Shown piece after piece: positions 13,401 through 27,900 of a stretch of 64,000 nt of DNA. Origin of the DNA: Chrysomallon squamiferum (Eukaryota; Mollusca; Gastropoda; Neomphalida; Peltospiridae); NCBI GenBank assembly GCA_012295275.1, contig CM022667.1, forward strand, positions 7,552,794 through 7,616,793. The letters are read 5' to 3'. A program made the position numbers and the translations under genes. Positions within the stretch are counted from its first letter, which is position 1. Each line of letters opens with the position of its first letter. The notes under the pieces are model-generated. The model was not told the DNA's origin and did not search any database. It worked only from the letters and a program-made list of their open reading frames with translations.

Positions 13401-14299
13401 AAATACACCGTAATGATGCGATGTTTCAAACATACAGTGAATAACATACAGAGTCTGATGAGTATAATCAATAAATCTTTAATTTAATTCTGTTGCAGTT
13501 AGGACTATCAATGATAAAATATGACAAACAATGAAAAGGACACAAACTTTCAGACAATGACAATGAAATGTAGGATTACACTACAGAAAAAAATGTATTA
13601 CACATATATAAAAACAAAATTAAAATTAAAATGCAGAGATATGAGTGCAGATTTGTCTGTTATTTCAGTGATCACTTCATCTAGCAAGTTCTGTACCTTT
13701 CTTGTCATTAGAAGTTATTAGCAATATTCCATCAAGAAAAGGTGCAAGGGTCACAGGAAAGAGATTTGTAAAAATTTTTAATCCCTGACAAATGGGTGAC
13801 AAGATGAAAATAAATATGAAGGAGAATGAAATTAGAAAATCAATGAAGTCCACTGGTTATTACAGATTATTTTATGTGACAGATTCTTTAACAGCTCAGA
13901 GTTGTTTAAAATCTGAATTGTTTTACACAAAAGGACAGACCACAGAAGAGAGGTCTCTCAAGAGACAGCAGGCCTGTCATCCTTTACAGCTTACAACGAA
14001 TTCACCTGCTATTCATCAGCAACGGCAGCAATATCCACTGTTTATTTTGTCAACTTTGTTTTGTGTAACTGAATATTGTTCAAGGTCCTTGCCACAAAAT
14101 ATCTAAGTAAAACCCTTTTAATATTTATCTATTGTTTTAAGTAGAAACTGAAAAGAACAGAAGTTACATATTTGATATACGTATACCTGCATGTATTGAT
14201 AACTTTATCAGTAAATATTTAAAAGGAGACATAGTAAAAGTTAAGGTAAGTAAATTATTGATGTGGCAAATGTTGCTGGTCTAAAATGTTTCACAGTCA

Positions 14300-14425
14300 G
14301 CCCACAATAAAAATAAATAAACAAACAAACAAAAACAACAAATTAGTAAGTAAGTAAACAAACAAACAAAAACAACAAATTAGTAAGTAAGTAAATAAAC
14401 AAACAAACAGATAATAAAAAAAAAA
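14300..14425. repeat. AAAC/AAAT/AGTA tandem repeat
   Basis: A block containing AACAACAAATTAGTAAGTAAG followed by AAACAAACAAAC is repeated about twice. Confidence 0.7.
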
Positions 14426-15569
14426 GCAAAACAAACTGAACAATGTAAAAGGGATATAAAACAACAAATGTAAAGTATTCAGGGTATGTTTGAGATTCTG
14501 TTGACAGGTTTAAAATAAAATAAATATTTCTTCACTGTGTTTTTAACAAGGTATTCACAATTAACCTGTTACAAGTTTAAAACATCATCAGAGTCCCAGT
14601 TATCACCAGCTGGAAACAGTAAACAGCTGTAAACACAGTAAACAGATTTTCCTATCAGTTGTAATTCCTGTTTCATTCTCCTGCAGAATGAAATGAAGTG
14701 CTTCACATAAATCTCTCTCAGACAGATCAAATGATCTGAATTACCGGAGTATGAGCTTGTGAAAACACATTCAACAAACATTAAAGTTATTTCTCATCAG
14801 TCTTTCAACTAATACAATTCTGTTATCAATCACTTGGAACATTACAGTTAATTTGCTGCTGAAATAAATACTTTTCTAAATAGAAGATTAGCAGTGTTTA
14901 GAACAGACACTCAGAAAAAAACCCAACTTTGAAACATAAAAACAAGGAAGTACAAACACTCCCAACTTTAAAAAAAACAAAACATTCTACCATTGTTTAA
15001 TATTTTCCCTAACACATGATTATCAAAATCATGGAATTTATTGTAATTAGTTATTCATTCAAGTAAATTAGGTATGATAAGCTTTAATAACTGTAAAACA
15101 TTAAAAGTAATCCACATAATTATCATGCCTCAGAAAATACCAAATTATTTTTCAGGAAGTTATAATATATCCAGTGATGTGTGCAGTTTTTGTCAGCTTT
15201 TCATACTATTCTTGGAGATTATATTCAATTTTCAAAATGGCTAAATTTTCAGAATATACTAAGGCACATTATTTCATTCTGTCATTTCACCATGGTATAA
15301 ATTCTCTCTTCAAACTTCATCTTAATTGTAACTATCATCACACTTATTTCCTACTACTTAATTATTGTGTTGATCAAACAAACACATTAAACTGATAATC
15401 ATGCCATTATTACACTGATATTGATAAAGATTATGTAGTATTTATGCTTTAATAAAATTTCCAAACATGTTCTTTTTTTAGGGGTGGGCAGTGTCTACTA
15501 TATATTTCCTCAAGGGGGCTGTTGTTCTACCTTTCAAATCCACTTGGGAGGTACTTGTATCCTACATCC

Positions 15570-15717
15570 TTTTATCCATCCATCGTTCATCATACTAATA
15601 TAAACTTTTTATCCATCCATCGTTCATCATACTAATATAAACTTTTTATCCATCCATCGTTCATCATACTAATATAAACTTTTTATACATCCATCGTTCA
15701 TCATACTAATATAAACT
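15570..15717. repeat. 37-bp tandem repeat, four copies
   Basis: Units running from CTTTTTATCCATCCATCGTT to CATCATACTAATATAAA are almost identical; one copy has ATACATCC. Expansion looks recent. Confidence 0.9.
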
Positions 15718-18007
15718 TGTAAACTGGTATAACCATCTCATCTCAAAAGTCTATTATTAATAATAAACAGTGTTAATTTATATATTATACACTTATTATT
15801 TTACTGCTCATTACATACAGTAAATATGAGCAACATACAGTAAATTATAAACAAAGAACTTTATGCTAAATACTTAATATTTGTATGTATCAGTCTCCAA
15901 AAGCAGAATCATATATAGTATATTGTGGTATACACCAAAAAAACAAATGCTTATCAATGTACAAAGGCATACAGTAAACCTAATTTCACAGCATCTGTTA
16001 TCAAATACCAAATGTGCAGAGGAAATGAAAACATGCATGAGTAACAGTTTTGTGAGTGCACACATACAGTAGAACTGGTTCAGTGTAAAGTCCTCTTTAT
16101 TTATTTATTGAATTTTAATTCATTTTAAAATCTTTGTTTTGTTTTGGTTATACACAAATTCATTTTAATGTTACTTCATTTGTAATAGTAAAACAGTGTA
16201 TATGTGTTTATGTTTGCAGTGTTCAAATGATGACAGAATAGAAATCTGATTTGGATACTACATGATTAGCAGCACGTTACAAACCTTCCCATACACAGCA
16301 AAACCAATTCCATTGTGTACATTATATCTGTTGTAAGATAATGGCTAGAATGGGAAATTTCTAAATATGAACTGATTCTTTGATCCACTGATTCTCAGAA
16401 AATTCTCAAATTAAAAACACACTTGCCTCCGTCTTTATTTTACAAGTGAGCAAGAATGTGTATGTATGATATGTTTGAATTATTAAACTAAATCTGTTTT
16501 AATGCCATCAATTCAACTACAAATAAATGATTACTGAATAAATAAGGCTAATAATGTATTACATAAGTTTAAATAATGTCTATTTTTGTAGTTTAAAAAC
16601 AATTTCTATTTTAGTACTGCACAAATCAGCACCAACACACTATACATTTTTGAACAATGTAAAATCAGGCACCAACACATGATACAAATGGTTGTTTTTA
16701 TTTACAAATGTGTGACAAAAGAAACTGAATCAATGTTATTCTGAAGACACAAGAAGTGTTCTGTTAAGACAAATTAAGGTAATATCTTCATTTCCACTGC
16801 AATCTATCTTTGTTACATTAAAACAGTTCAGTTTGAGCCAAGTGCTGGCTTCCAGCACTCTCATTTGTTATTTAAATGCTTATGTGTTAAACATTAACAC
16901 TGTATTTACAACTCAAAATACTAGCTTTACATTTAAATTAGTTTTGAAAAAAAGTTCTAGCATTTACAAATGTTTTGTTTTTGTGAAAAGTTGTGAGGAA
17001 AGAAAGAAAGAAAAAAAGAAGATTAAAAAGGCAAGTGGATAAAGATAAAGAATCTTTGTCTAGTTAAATTGTTAGTATTAACTGCTGTTATAAAATTTAG
17101 AAAATAATGTCTGACTGAAGAAATTAACACCCATTTAAAATTCAAACATTTATACAAATGAATATTCCAAAATACAGGACAGTACAGACCTCTGAGTTTG
17201 ATACACCAGTCATCAGAAATTGGTTAGAACTGGTAAAAAACATATCAGAAACAAAGAAAAATTGATCCACTTAAACTATCTATAATACACATCTAGTTTA
17301 TTATTATTAATATTACTTGAATTATTTTGTCCATCTTCTCTTGATTTAACCTGAAAATCAGGTCCATATTACACTCTGATGGAGAATCAAGCCAAGAGAC
17401 ATTTAAAAAAAAGAAAGAAAAAAAGAGAGAGATTCAGGAAGCAGTTATTTAAGAAAATGTCTCTGATGGGGTTTTTTCTTCTCAAAATGACTGTACAACA
17501 AAAAAGAATGTAATTATGTTTTGGCTTTGAACGTGATCCTGTTAAATCAACCCTTACTGTGTGATAGTTTGACAACACGAAGAGAAAATTATCTATAAAA
17601 CACTAATTACATTTTGATATGAATACCAACACACCATGAAATCACAACTATGATTATTTAAAATGATTATCATAATTAATTTATAATACAAAAATAGATT
17701 AATAGATTATTTCTGCACTTTATTTTTCATAAACTTTTAATTAAGTGAAAAAAGAAAAAGAAAAGAAAGTAATATTTCCCAGATAAAGAGAGATTATTAA
17801 AGTGAAATGAAGTGGTAGAAAGTTTAATGAATTTTTAAATCTGTCACTGACATATCACAGTAATGTGTGCTTGATGTTATATTGAAAAAACTAAACAAAC
17901 TATTATACTGGTCACAGCAAATAATGTTCACATTATCTTTTCTTTTCTAAATGTATAAGAAGTACATAACAGTTTCAAAGTTTTGCAGATACCTATGTTT
18001 CTTCCTC

Positions 18008-18310
18008 TTATTATTATTATTGCCCTATTACTGTTATTATTATACTACAATTATTATTATTATTATTACTGTTATTATACCATTATTTATTTATTATTAT
18101 GATTATGATTATCATCATCATTATATTATTATTATTATTATTATTATTATTACATTATGTCAGATATACTATTAGTATTAAATTGTTATTAGCATTATTA
18201 TTATGATTATTACTGTTAGTATAACTGTTATTATTACTTACTTATTATTATTATTACTATTATTATTTTATCATTATCATCTTCATCATTATCATCATTA
18301 AATAATATTA
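18008..18310. repeat. ATT/TTA-rich microsatellite region
   Basis: Imperfect TTA runs with TGATTATGATT and ATCATC interruptions. The Tyr/Ile-rich frame through it is an artefact. Confidence 0.8.
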
Positions 18311-19736
18311 CCTCCAAAATAATATAATCATGGGACACAAATCTAGAGATAAAATTTCAGTGAACTACAACTGGTTTTTTAGAATGTGCATTTAAAAGTA
18401 TTTATCTGTGTTTTTATATAAACCTCATACATCATTAAGCTGTCTCTTCTTTTCATGAAATCAGTTTAATTTCAAAACAACAAAAAGTACTAACTGCTAA
18501 GAGAGCCAAAATAATCATTCCTTTCTGACAACTATTAGTTTGTATGGAGATGTTTTTCATTTATTTTTTTGACAGAAATGTTTCCATGTGGATCCTGTAT
18601 TAAGAACCTTTGATGGATGACAAAAGTCATAAGATAATGAAAATTTGAAAATCTAAATTTTTTCCATTGTTATCATTATTATTGCTATTATTATTATAGT
18701 TGTTTTAAAAGGAAACTAATTATAAAAAGAAGGTAAACAATATAAAACAGAGAGGAGAAAAACAAAATAAGCACAAAAAATATTTTCATAAAACAAAGCT
18801 AAAGATGACATTTAAAACAGAAATATAGCAGGCATTTTTATTTTCTACTTTAATTTAAACTGATTAATGATTTTTTGGATAAACAGCCTTATTTTTAGAT
18901 TTAAAAATAATATTGAAAGCTGACGTAAATGTTGACATTAAATATATCCAATCAATAATTAACATAAGTTCTTTGATTTGAGAAGAAATATAAAGTTTCT
19001 TGTTTGAATTATTTAGTGATGAGAAGGTCATCCACCCTCAGACATAGAAGATGGAGGACAAATGAAGAAGGAGGGCAGATGGTGTGAAAGAACAAAATGG
19101 GATGTAATGGTTTCTTGCTCCACTGAGTAATCTATTAAAAAAGAAGAGAAAGACACAGTCAGCAGACGTCTCTGACTAAATACTGGAGAGATCACTAGGG
19201 AATTATTAGTTAGAACGAGTGAGAGTGATCGAGTAAGTTGATGAGAGTGACAGAAAGAAAGAGAAGATAAAGAGAAAAAGAGAGAGAGAGATAAAGAAAA
19301 ATATAATGAAAAAGAGTTAGTGAAGAGGGACAAAATTAGGAAACAGAAAGAAATTGAGGACAGTGATGAGGGAGTGAGTGTTAAAACTGAAACATTTCTC
19401 TAACACATCCCTACCATCTTAATACAATTTTTAAATATTTCATGATCAGTTAAACAAAACAAGATGATGTGTTGCTGCTGATTTCTGAAACAGAATGTCA
19501 CCGAGGACTCTTTCTCTGGTTTGAATAAAGAACGATACACATATACTAACATATTAAAATCTGTCTCATACTAACATTATAAAATCACTATTAATATAAA
19601 AATGTAGTTAAACCAGTACTTTTTTTTATTTTTATTTAATAAATAAAATGGTAGATTCACTGAGCATGACACTAAAAGTGTGATATGGAATATACTGGTG
19701 CAATGAAATTTTGCAGAAACCAAAATACATAAATAA

Positions 19737-19855
19737 AATGAAATGAAATGAAATGAAATGAAAAAATAAAATAAAATAAACTGAAACAAACTGAAATGAA
19801 ACAAACTGAACTAAACTAAACTGAACTAAAATAAACTGAAATAAAAGAAAAGAAA
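19737..19855. repeat. AAATG and AACTG pentamer-type repeats
   Basis: Pure AAATG units pass into AAATA and AAACTG variants. Confidence 0.75.
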
Positions 19856-20435
19856 GATAAATAATTTACTAACACAAGGTATTCAAACTATTCAGAAATG
19901 CTATTTTTATATTAAACATTTATAGCTGAAAAGAGAACAGTTAGTAATCCTACTCAACAACACTAGTTTTACAATGGCCATGTGACATTTCAGTTTTCTA
20001 AAAAAAAAAAGGCCAGCCTAATTAAATGTTTGTTTCGAAAATTAAAAATTACAGTATTTCAGCTCAGTGTTGCCATGCTGTTTTAGATCTGAATTCTTCA
20101 GAGGTTTCCAAAATTTGGTTGATGGCTGTTTTCTTATCAAATTTTAGAATTCAGCTCAATGTGGTAACATCCTAGTATTTTGTTAGAAAAATATTTTTAA
20201 AAATGTTCAGGACTTTTCTCAAACATAAACATAAGGATTAAATGTAAATAAACATCACAACTGGCATTAAGAAACCCAAGACAAAATTTATTTTGAAACA
20301 GGAAGTACAAAATTGACTGCTGGATGGTAAATCTGTTGTGAAAGAGAGATATGTTGAAATGGATTTAAAAATAGTTTTAATAAGTAAACAAAAACAAAAA
20401 TAAACACAAAAAAAACCCACAAACATTTAGCTGAT

Positions 20436-20479
20436 CTACCTACCTACCTACCTACCTACCTACCTACCTACCTACCTAC

Positions 20480-20515
<36 letters not shown>

Positions 20516-20532
20516 ATATATATATATATAAT
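20436..20532. repeat. (CTAC)n-(CTAT)n-(TA)n compound microsatellite
   Basis: Three adjacent pure tracts change unit in sequence. Confidence 0.95.
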
Positions 20533-21402
20533 CTAGTTAAATTTTAATGTTAAAAATGTAACAGACAGCATTGTGGTCAGAACATAGCAGTCAACATATA
20601 GCTTTAGTCTTACAGTTTTACGTGACACTTACTGTTTGCTTTCTAACTGTCAAACTGTTGTACAAGATTCTGTGTGCCCTCCAAAGGGTGTCACGAAAGT
20701 GTAAAGACTGGAAATCCAAGCACTAAAGTAACCAAGTGGCAGGGACAAAGGAGATAAATATAATTCTTCAATGCAAAGATAATGAGGTGAAGACCAGCAG
20801 AAGTGAAATTATTTTACAGTAAATGTGAGTTACAAGAACATCTTCTGTTATGTCATATATTCCATTATATATAACTGATATTACCTGTGCAAAGAAATTA
20901 TTACTGAAAATTGATGAGCCTCAGACTACAGTAGACAGAGATCAAAGTTTTATTTTATCAGCTTTCTGTGTAATTATTAAAGTCAGCAATTCATCATTGA
21001 AGTAAAAAAAAAAATTTTAAAATGTTGATTAAGACATCTTAACCTCAATTATGCTTTATGAAATGACTTATGTCAGATCAAAGTCAAATGAATTACAAAA
21101 CAGCTAACATTTTGCTATGAATGAGCATACTAAAGATGATAACAAGAGTGGACAGTAATACACAACCCTGAACACTGTTTTTGATGAAACAGAACTGGAC
21201 AGGTCGAGTGATGTGGCTGGCTAAGAACATGGAAGCTTGTTGATGATGACTGTCAGAAATAAAACTTTTACTGGACGTGTTTCACTCAGTCTGGTTCTAA
21301 ATTTTGTGAGTATCAGTTATATTAATTCATGAAATATCTTCAACAGAATAATACTGTAAACAAATAATCATTTAAAAGCCTCAGTGAACTTGTATTTAAT
21401 AT

Positions 21403-21414
21403 AGACAGACAGAC

Positions 21415-21454
<40 letters not shown>

Positions 21455-21475
21455 TGATTGATAAAAAGACAGACA
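21403..21475. repeat. (ACAG)n-(ATAG)n microsatellite
   Basis: A few ACAG units, then about ten ATAG units, then ATTG. Confidence 0.9.
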
Positions 21476-22021
21476 GATACAAGTTTTGTGTGTCAGCTAT
21501 AAAAACTGATGAACTTATTTTTTCCAGTAATTAGATACTGATGACAATCATTGGTGAAGTTATTCCTCTGTTCTATTTGTAAATGTGTGACACTTTTTCA
21601 TTGTTTATAACAGAAAAGAAAAAGCAGACAGACTAAGAATAATGTTGGGTAAAATCTGTGAAAAAAACTTAAAACCAGAGAGAATGATTAAAAGACAGAC
21701 ACAGCTAGACAGTCAGACTGATAGACACACAGACAGGGAGGTCTACAGTTTCAAAATAATATGTGAAGTAGAGAAAGAATGAAAGAGAAAAAGATACATT
21801 AGAATGAATGATAGAAAAGGACAAAATGACATATGAAATAGAAATAAAGAATTAGAATGAATGAAAGAAAAAGGACAGAATAATATTTGAAATAGAATGA
21901 TTATTAGAAAGAATGAAAAAAAATGATATGTGAAACACAGAGAAAGAAAGATAATTAGAAAGAAGATGAGTTATTACAATTATTAATATATTCACTTCAC
22001 AGCTGTCAGTCAGGCCTGTCA

Positions 22022-22068
<47 letters not shown>

Positions 22069-22074
22069 GCGCGC
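22022..22074. repeat. (AC)n-(GC)n microsatellite
   Basis: About 45 bases of pure AC followed by a short GCGCGC end. Confidence 0.95.
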
Positions 22075-22349
22075 TTCAGACATTAAACAGAACATTATGT
22101 CGTGATACTGTGATTATTTTTTTACAAAACAAACAAGTAACAACTGACACATTCAAACTTATGTGTAGCCATGCATGAAAACTTAATTTAATATGCTACA
22201 TACAACTCAAACAAGTAACACACACTGGAAAACTGAACAGAATAGAGTCTGGTATTTTCAGTGGAAGCAACAAACAAGATTACTAACTGTGAACTATTCT
22301 TCTTTTTTTTTTTTATGGTTTGATTTGATTTTACTTTTTCTTTTCCTTG

Positions 22350-22382
<33 letters not shown>

Positions 22383-24951
22383 TAGTAATTTCCTGGACTT
22401 CAGAATTTAAATCTAATTTGCAAAACATCTCAAGGATGTTTGCTATTTCTGTAGTGAACCAGACATATCTAATTATGTAAACTGAAACAAATGAGTGACA
22501 GGTAGTTTTAGTATTCACATTTACTAAACATTTTCTCAGAAAATCAATGTTAAAACATTGCAAAACAGAAAAATGATAAGAAAATATCTGTCTGACACTG
22601 AGAAACCTTCACACTTCATATTAACTTACTTAAATATACTTTTTCAATCATTTATTTTCAATCAAAGAAAAGTTTCAATATTGTCTTGAAATATAGTTTT
22701 CAGTGCTGTTTTGAAATAAGAAATGTTTTAAACTGTCAGGAAGAATTCACTGATCTGATTTTATGAAGATTGTGATTAAAAAGAATTGTCAGTAAAATAT
22801 TACTAAAATGCATCATTCTGAGGTCAGACATGGCATATAGTGGTTTCCATGGTAACTAGTAATTAATCTAGTAATTATTTAAATGACAGGTTAATAAACC
22901 AGTATGGACAAGCAATCAGTAACCTCTGACCTGTCCTCCAGTGATAACCCACTACATCATCATGAACAGCCAACAACAGCTACAGAAAAATTGGATTCTC
23001 ATCCATTCACAACTGTCATTTAAAACACAGGAAACTCAAGGGCAATGCAAGACAGTGGTATATAAACATGTTTTGTGATGAAATATTTAAGAAATCTGAT
23101 ATGTTCTGTTTAAGAATTGAAAAAACTGAATATCTGGAAACTGAAAAAAGCAAAACAAGAAAGCTAGTCAGAATAAACTAATAAAATAATGCATTTAACT
23201 AGTTTTAAATAAATAAATAAGTCAGTTATGTTCTAATGTAGTTCACACAATATTTAAAAGTACTGTAAATTTACCACCCACCAGACAACAATGATTACAT
23301 TACAAATCTTGCATCACCAAGTTCAAATCCCATCACAAGAACACTTTACACAAGATCATCAGTGACAGAGCAGTTGAAACATGTTTGTTGTCTGTTGTTT
23401 GAACTGACAGTCTCATGAGTTTATTCTTGTCTTTGAGAGGTTCCATGTTCAGATCCTGGATCCTACTTTAATATTGCTATCATTAGTTTAATCTGTTACA
23501 AGCTGCAGCACTTGTTATCAAATCCTAAGACTATAAGTCTAACAGAGTGTGTGCTAAACAGTCAGTAACTGATATGTTTCACATGCTTTCAGTGTAGTTT
23601 ACTATTTAAGCTATTAAATACTGGATTCAAATCCAGGCACTTCTTATTTTGTAATTCTTAAAAATAGCTGATAATGTTCAAATCTGAAAACTTTTAAAAC
23701 TCAAAGTAACTGAGATTATTACATGTAAATCAACAACATTCTTTGCTTTAACTGTTCAAGCTGTCTCTGGTATAAACCCAAGTGTTACAACTACTCCAAG
23801 CCGTACTAATCTTATAAAACGTACTTATTTAAAACAAACCACATTATTTGTCAGAGTACATTTCAGAGTACATTACAGAGTTCTATGTCATTTATAGAAC
23901 TATTTCTGTTGTTATCTATCGTATCTTCTCACTGAAATCATTAACCTTGTTATCTACAGACAGACAGATGCAGTATGTATAGACAGTTTTTGTTACAACA
24001 ACATTGAAAATGTTTTATCATTTATGATAACCTTTACTGAACCTGTTTCTTTAATAACAATATTTTGTTGTTGAGGAAACTGGAATAAAATCATTTATCA
24101 AATCTAAATATAATCAGTAATTTTAGAAAATTATTCATTTACTTAAGTATCACCGTAAGACATTACTTGGTTCAAGAACATTTAAAGTACAGAAAATATC
24201 ACGATGTAGCTCATGGTCACTAATATCAGCTAGTTTGATCAATCACAGCTTTGTCTGAGGAAGTGTGTCTAATGTTATCAGTTATCAGGGCACTCAGACT
24301 AACTGACTGCTGCTTAGAAATATTTCATTGTTGACCTTTCTGCACTGAAACAGTAATGGTTCTGAATATGGCAAATGGCAGAAATGAGGGACTCACTCAT
24401 ACATCATTATTAATACTGACTGAAGATTTGACATCAAACAGAGAAAGAAACTTCTCACTGGCGAGTTTGGACCAATCAAAATAAAATATTAATAAATCAT
24501 AAGATGGATCTATGTGGTGGATTGACCTTGCAAAATCTATCTGTTAGATTTACTTGGTGGATCTTGTGTTGTGTAACAGAATAATAAAGAAATTGTGAGT
24601 GAACTCAATGAGAGGCTGTGACATTAAAGAAAAACAACTTGGTTTTCTTCAAAATTTACCATTATACTGGAATCACTGCAACATGACACTGGTTTTATCC
24701 ACAATTTTAACTCTTTGAGCTCTATGTCCAGATTTCCTCACAAAGCCAAAAAATTAAAAACACTCCCAGTTTTATATCTAAACAGTATTGACTACAGTAA
24801 CACCTAAGATCACTGTTATTGGCAGGTAGACCAAAAAAATACCATCTGCTGTACAAAGCAATGACTCATGTTTGATTTTCTGGCTTTTATGATAATTTAG
24901 AAATGTCTTGAGTGCAAAGTGTTAAAATTTGGAAGTGATTTGTTTACTTAC

Positions 24952-27900
24952 CCCGGGGTCTAGAAACACGTGGCAGTGAGACATCTTCCCGTCACGCCCT
25001 GCCCGCCCGATCTCCTGAACGTAACCCTCAAAACTTTTTGGCATGTTGTAGTGAATCACTGCACGAACATCAGCTTTGTCCAATCCCATCCCAAAGGCAA
25101 CGGTTGCCACGACAATGCGAAGCTGACCAGACATGAAGTCCTTCTGGACCCGCTTTCTCTGAGCTGGACTCAGTCCAGCATGATAAACTTCTGCATTCAG
25201 ACATTTTCTCTTGCGTCCTTTCTTTGCTTTGACTGGCTTTGAAACTTAAAACACGAAAATAAAAAATAAAACAAATTTACATATCTTGTATCATTATTTG
25301 AACGCGTCATAGTGTTTGAAAATAAGAAGTAGGCAGAATTAATAAATTCAATGACATGGTGGTCTGCAGTAGACTGATGTAACTTTACTAGGTGGAATTT
25401 TCGAAGAAATGAATAATTCAGTTACAGGGTTGCCCATACTAATCATGTAATATTTGTCTGTGACAGATAAACTGAGGTTCATTCCACTATGACATTTACT
25501 AGATTAGAGACATACTTACTAGGGACGCACAGATCTGCCTCTGGTCCCTGTAGACAAGTTCTAAGTAGTGTTGCTATGCGACTAGCTTCCTCTCTCCTGG
25601 TACAGTAGATAATTATAGAGTCACACTGAGAAAACCTATCTCCTTGTAGAAGATTTATTAGAGCCTACAAATAAACAAACAAACAAAACAAATAAAAAAA
25701 AAGACAAATAAATAACAACCTCCATTAAAAATATTTATAAAGGCTTCATGGATATGTTTGACATTTGCATGATAGATGAAATGCATGATCACCTACACTG
25801 ACCACAAAAAAAATGATATTTGTTTCTCAGTTACTCAGTAAATACTGGCAACAACAAGAAGAACGAAGACAAGAATCTGAGTTCAAACCTCATCTCTGTT
25901 TTCATCCTGTGACACAGATAAAATGAGGTTGCGAGGAACTGGTGATCCCCGAATTGTTGCCTTCTCAACATCCTCAATCCCAAGATGTCGACAGACGTCT
26001 AAGGCTGTAGCTTTGGTTGCTGTGGCCGTCAGTCCAAGAAAACATCTCACTCCATATCTTTCTCTCAGCACCTGAAGCAAACACATTCAAAAGACTGAGT
26101 GTAGGTAATACTAAAACTGTTACTGTGCTAAGTAAAGAAATTAGTGAAGACATTTTGAATTTAATGTTTTCATCTAAATCTGTAAATATTCTCAGAGTAT
26201 TATAACACATCCTTGCTGTGGCTAAGAAAATATGAAATAATTAGTTATAGGAAACAAGTCAGTAAGTGTAGAGGATATGAAGTAAACCATGGTGTGCAGA
26301 AATAGGTTAGTGTTAGAAAACAAGCTGATTTTCTGTAGTCATCAAGTTTTTCATTCAATTAGTCTCTCATTTCCCCAATGTTTGATTTCACTTATTACTT
26401 TCCGGTTATCATTTACACAGCAGACAAATCAATGTTGAAAAAAAAAGAAAAATGTAAGGTTATAATCACACAATCAATGAAATTTTCTAAAAATAGACAA
26501 AACTTAAACTGATTTTATAAAAACTGAATATGACTATTCATCCTGTAGAGACCTTTTCAGCAAGATCTGAAAGTTTAAAATTTAAAGATACTTGAGTATG
26601 TGTATGTATGTGTATATGCTTATATGTATGCATATGTGTGTGTATCATACATATGTGTTTGTGTGTGTGTGTGAATTAAAAATAAAGTATAAATTCAAAG
26701 ATAAAAATCATTTTATTGAAATTCATCACACTGTAATGTTTAAAAAAATTCACTTTTTTTAATTTTAAAAATATATCTCATAAAAGATGTTAATTAGATC
26801 TAATCTGTGTCACTCAAGTTTTCACCTGTTTGTACTCTCACTGCATGATATGTCGTCTGTAAATCACAGATTTTATCAGAACAGAAACAGATTTTATTTC
26901 AATACCAAACTCATTATCTCTCAGCAGTTTACAAACAAAATCAATCTTATAAGACAAAATATATTTAACAATAACTGAGTTCCAGAAAGAGTGGCTATTT
27001 AAATACAATAATTCTCTGTACACTGAAAGAGTGTGACTATTTAAATACAATAATTCTCTGTACACTGAAAGAGTGTGACTATTTAAATACAATAATTCTC
27101 TGAACACTGAAAGAGTGTGACTATTTAAATACAATAATTCTCTGAACACTGAAAGAGTGTGGCTATTTAAATACAATAATTCTCTGAACACTGAAAGAGT
27201 GTGACTATTTAAATACAATAATTCTCTGTACACTGAAAGAGTGTGACTATTTAAATACAATAATTCTCTGTACACTGAAAGAGCTTGGCTATTTAAATAC
27301 AATAATTCTCTGAACACTGAAAGAGCTTGGCTATTTAAATAATAGTCTGTATTGTTCATTTTTAATCCTTGGTAAAAAAACAACAACATTATTTCATAAA
27401 CTGCAGTTCACTAACAAGACTGATGAGTGACAAGACTTGAGATCAATCCTCTTTACTGCTCCAGTCTGCCTCTTTCCTATTCTAATAGATCTCAGGATAA
27501 CCAAGGATAAAACTCATTTTACTACCAGTTTGAGAACAGCTGAAATGATTACTAATGCACTTTTAAAACAAAAATTAATAAAAATATATGAATATCAAGT
27601 ATCAAGTAAAATTTTCTTTTCTTTAAATATATTCTTTCTTTTCACAAATATTTTATAAATGTTTTTTGGTGTTTATTTTATTTCAATTAATTTTATTTAT
27701 TTATTTATTAACAAATAAATAAATTGTATTATTTTAACCAAAAAAAAAAAAAAAATAATAATAATAATCTATATTTATATATATATATATGTGTTTTAAA
27801 TAATAATAATAATAATAAAAAATTCAACCCAATCCAGTTTTCATTAAGAAAAGTCAATCATTTCTTTATCTAGTTTTCATGAACTTAAAATAATTCCTTT

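Larger units (their letters stand above)
12904..24951. other. 12 kb noncoding, microsatellite-rich DNA
   Basis: No gene can be supported. The C-terminal exons of the minus-strand RECQL4 gene should lie here or further left, but no reverse-strand segment matched the region after the helicase core. Frames at 13792-14106 (+) and 14569-14781 (-) have slightly better composition than the rest but no recognisable motif. Confidence 0.5.
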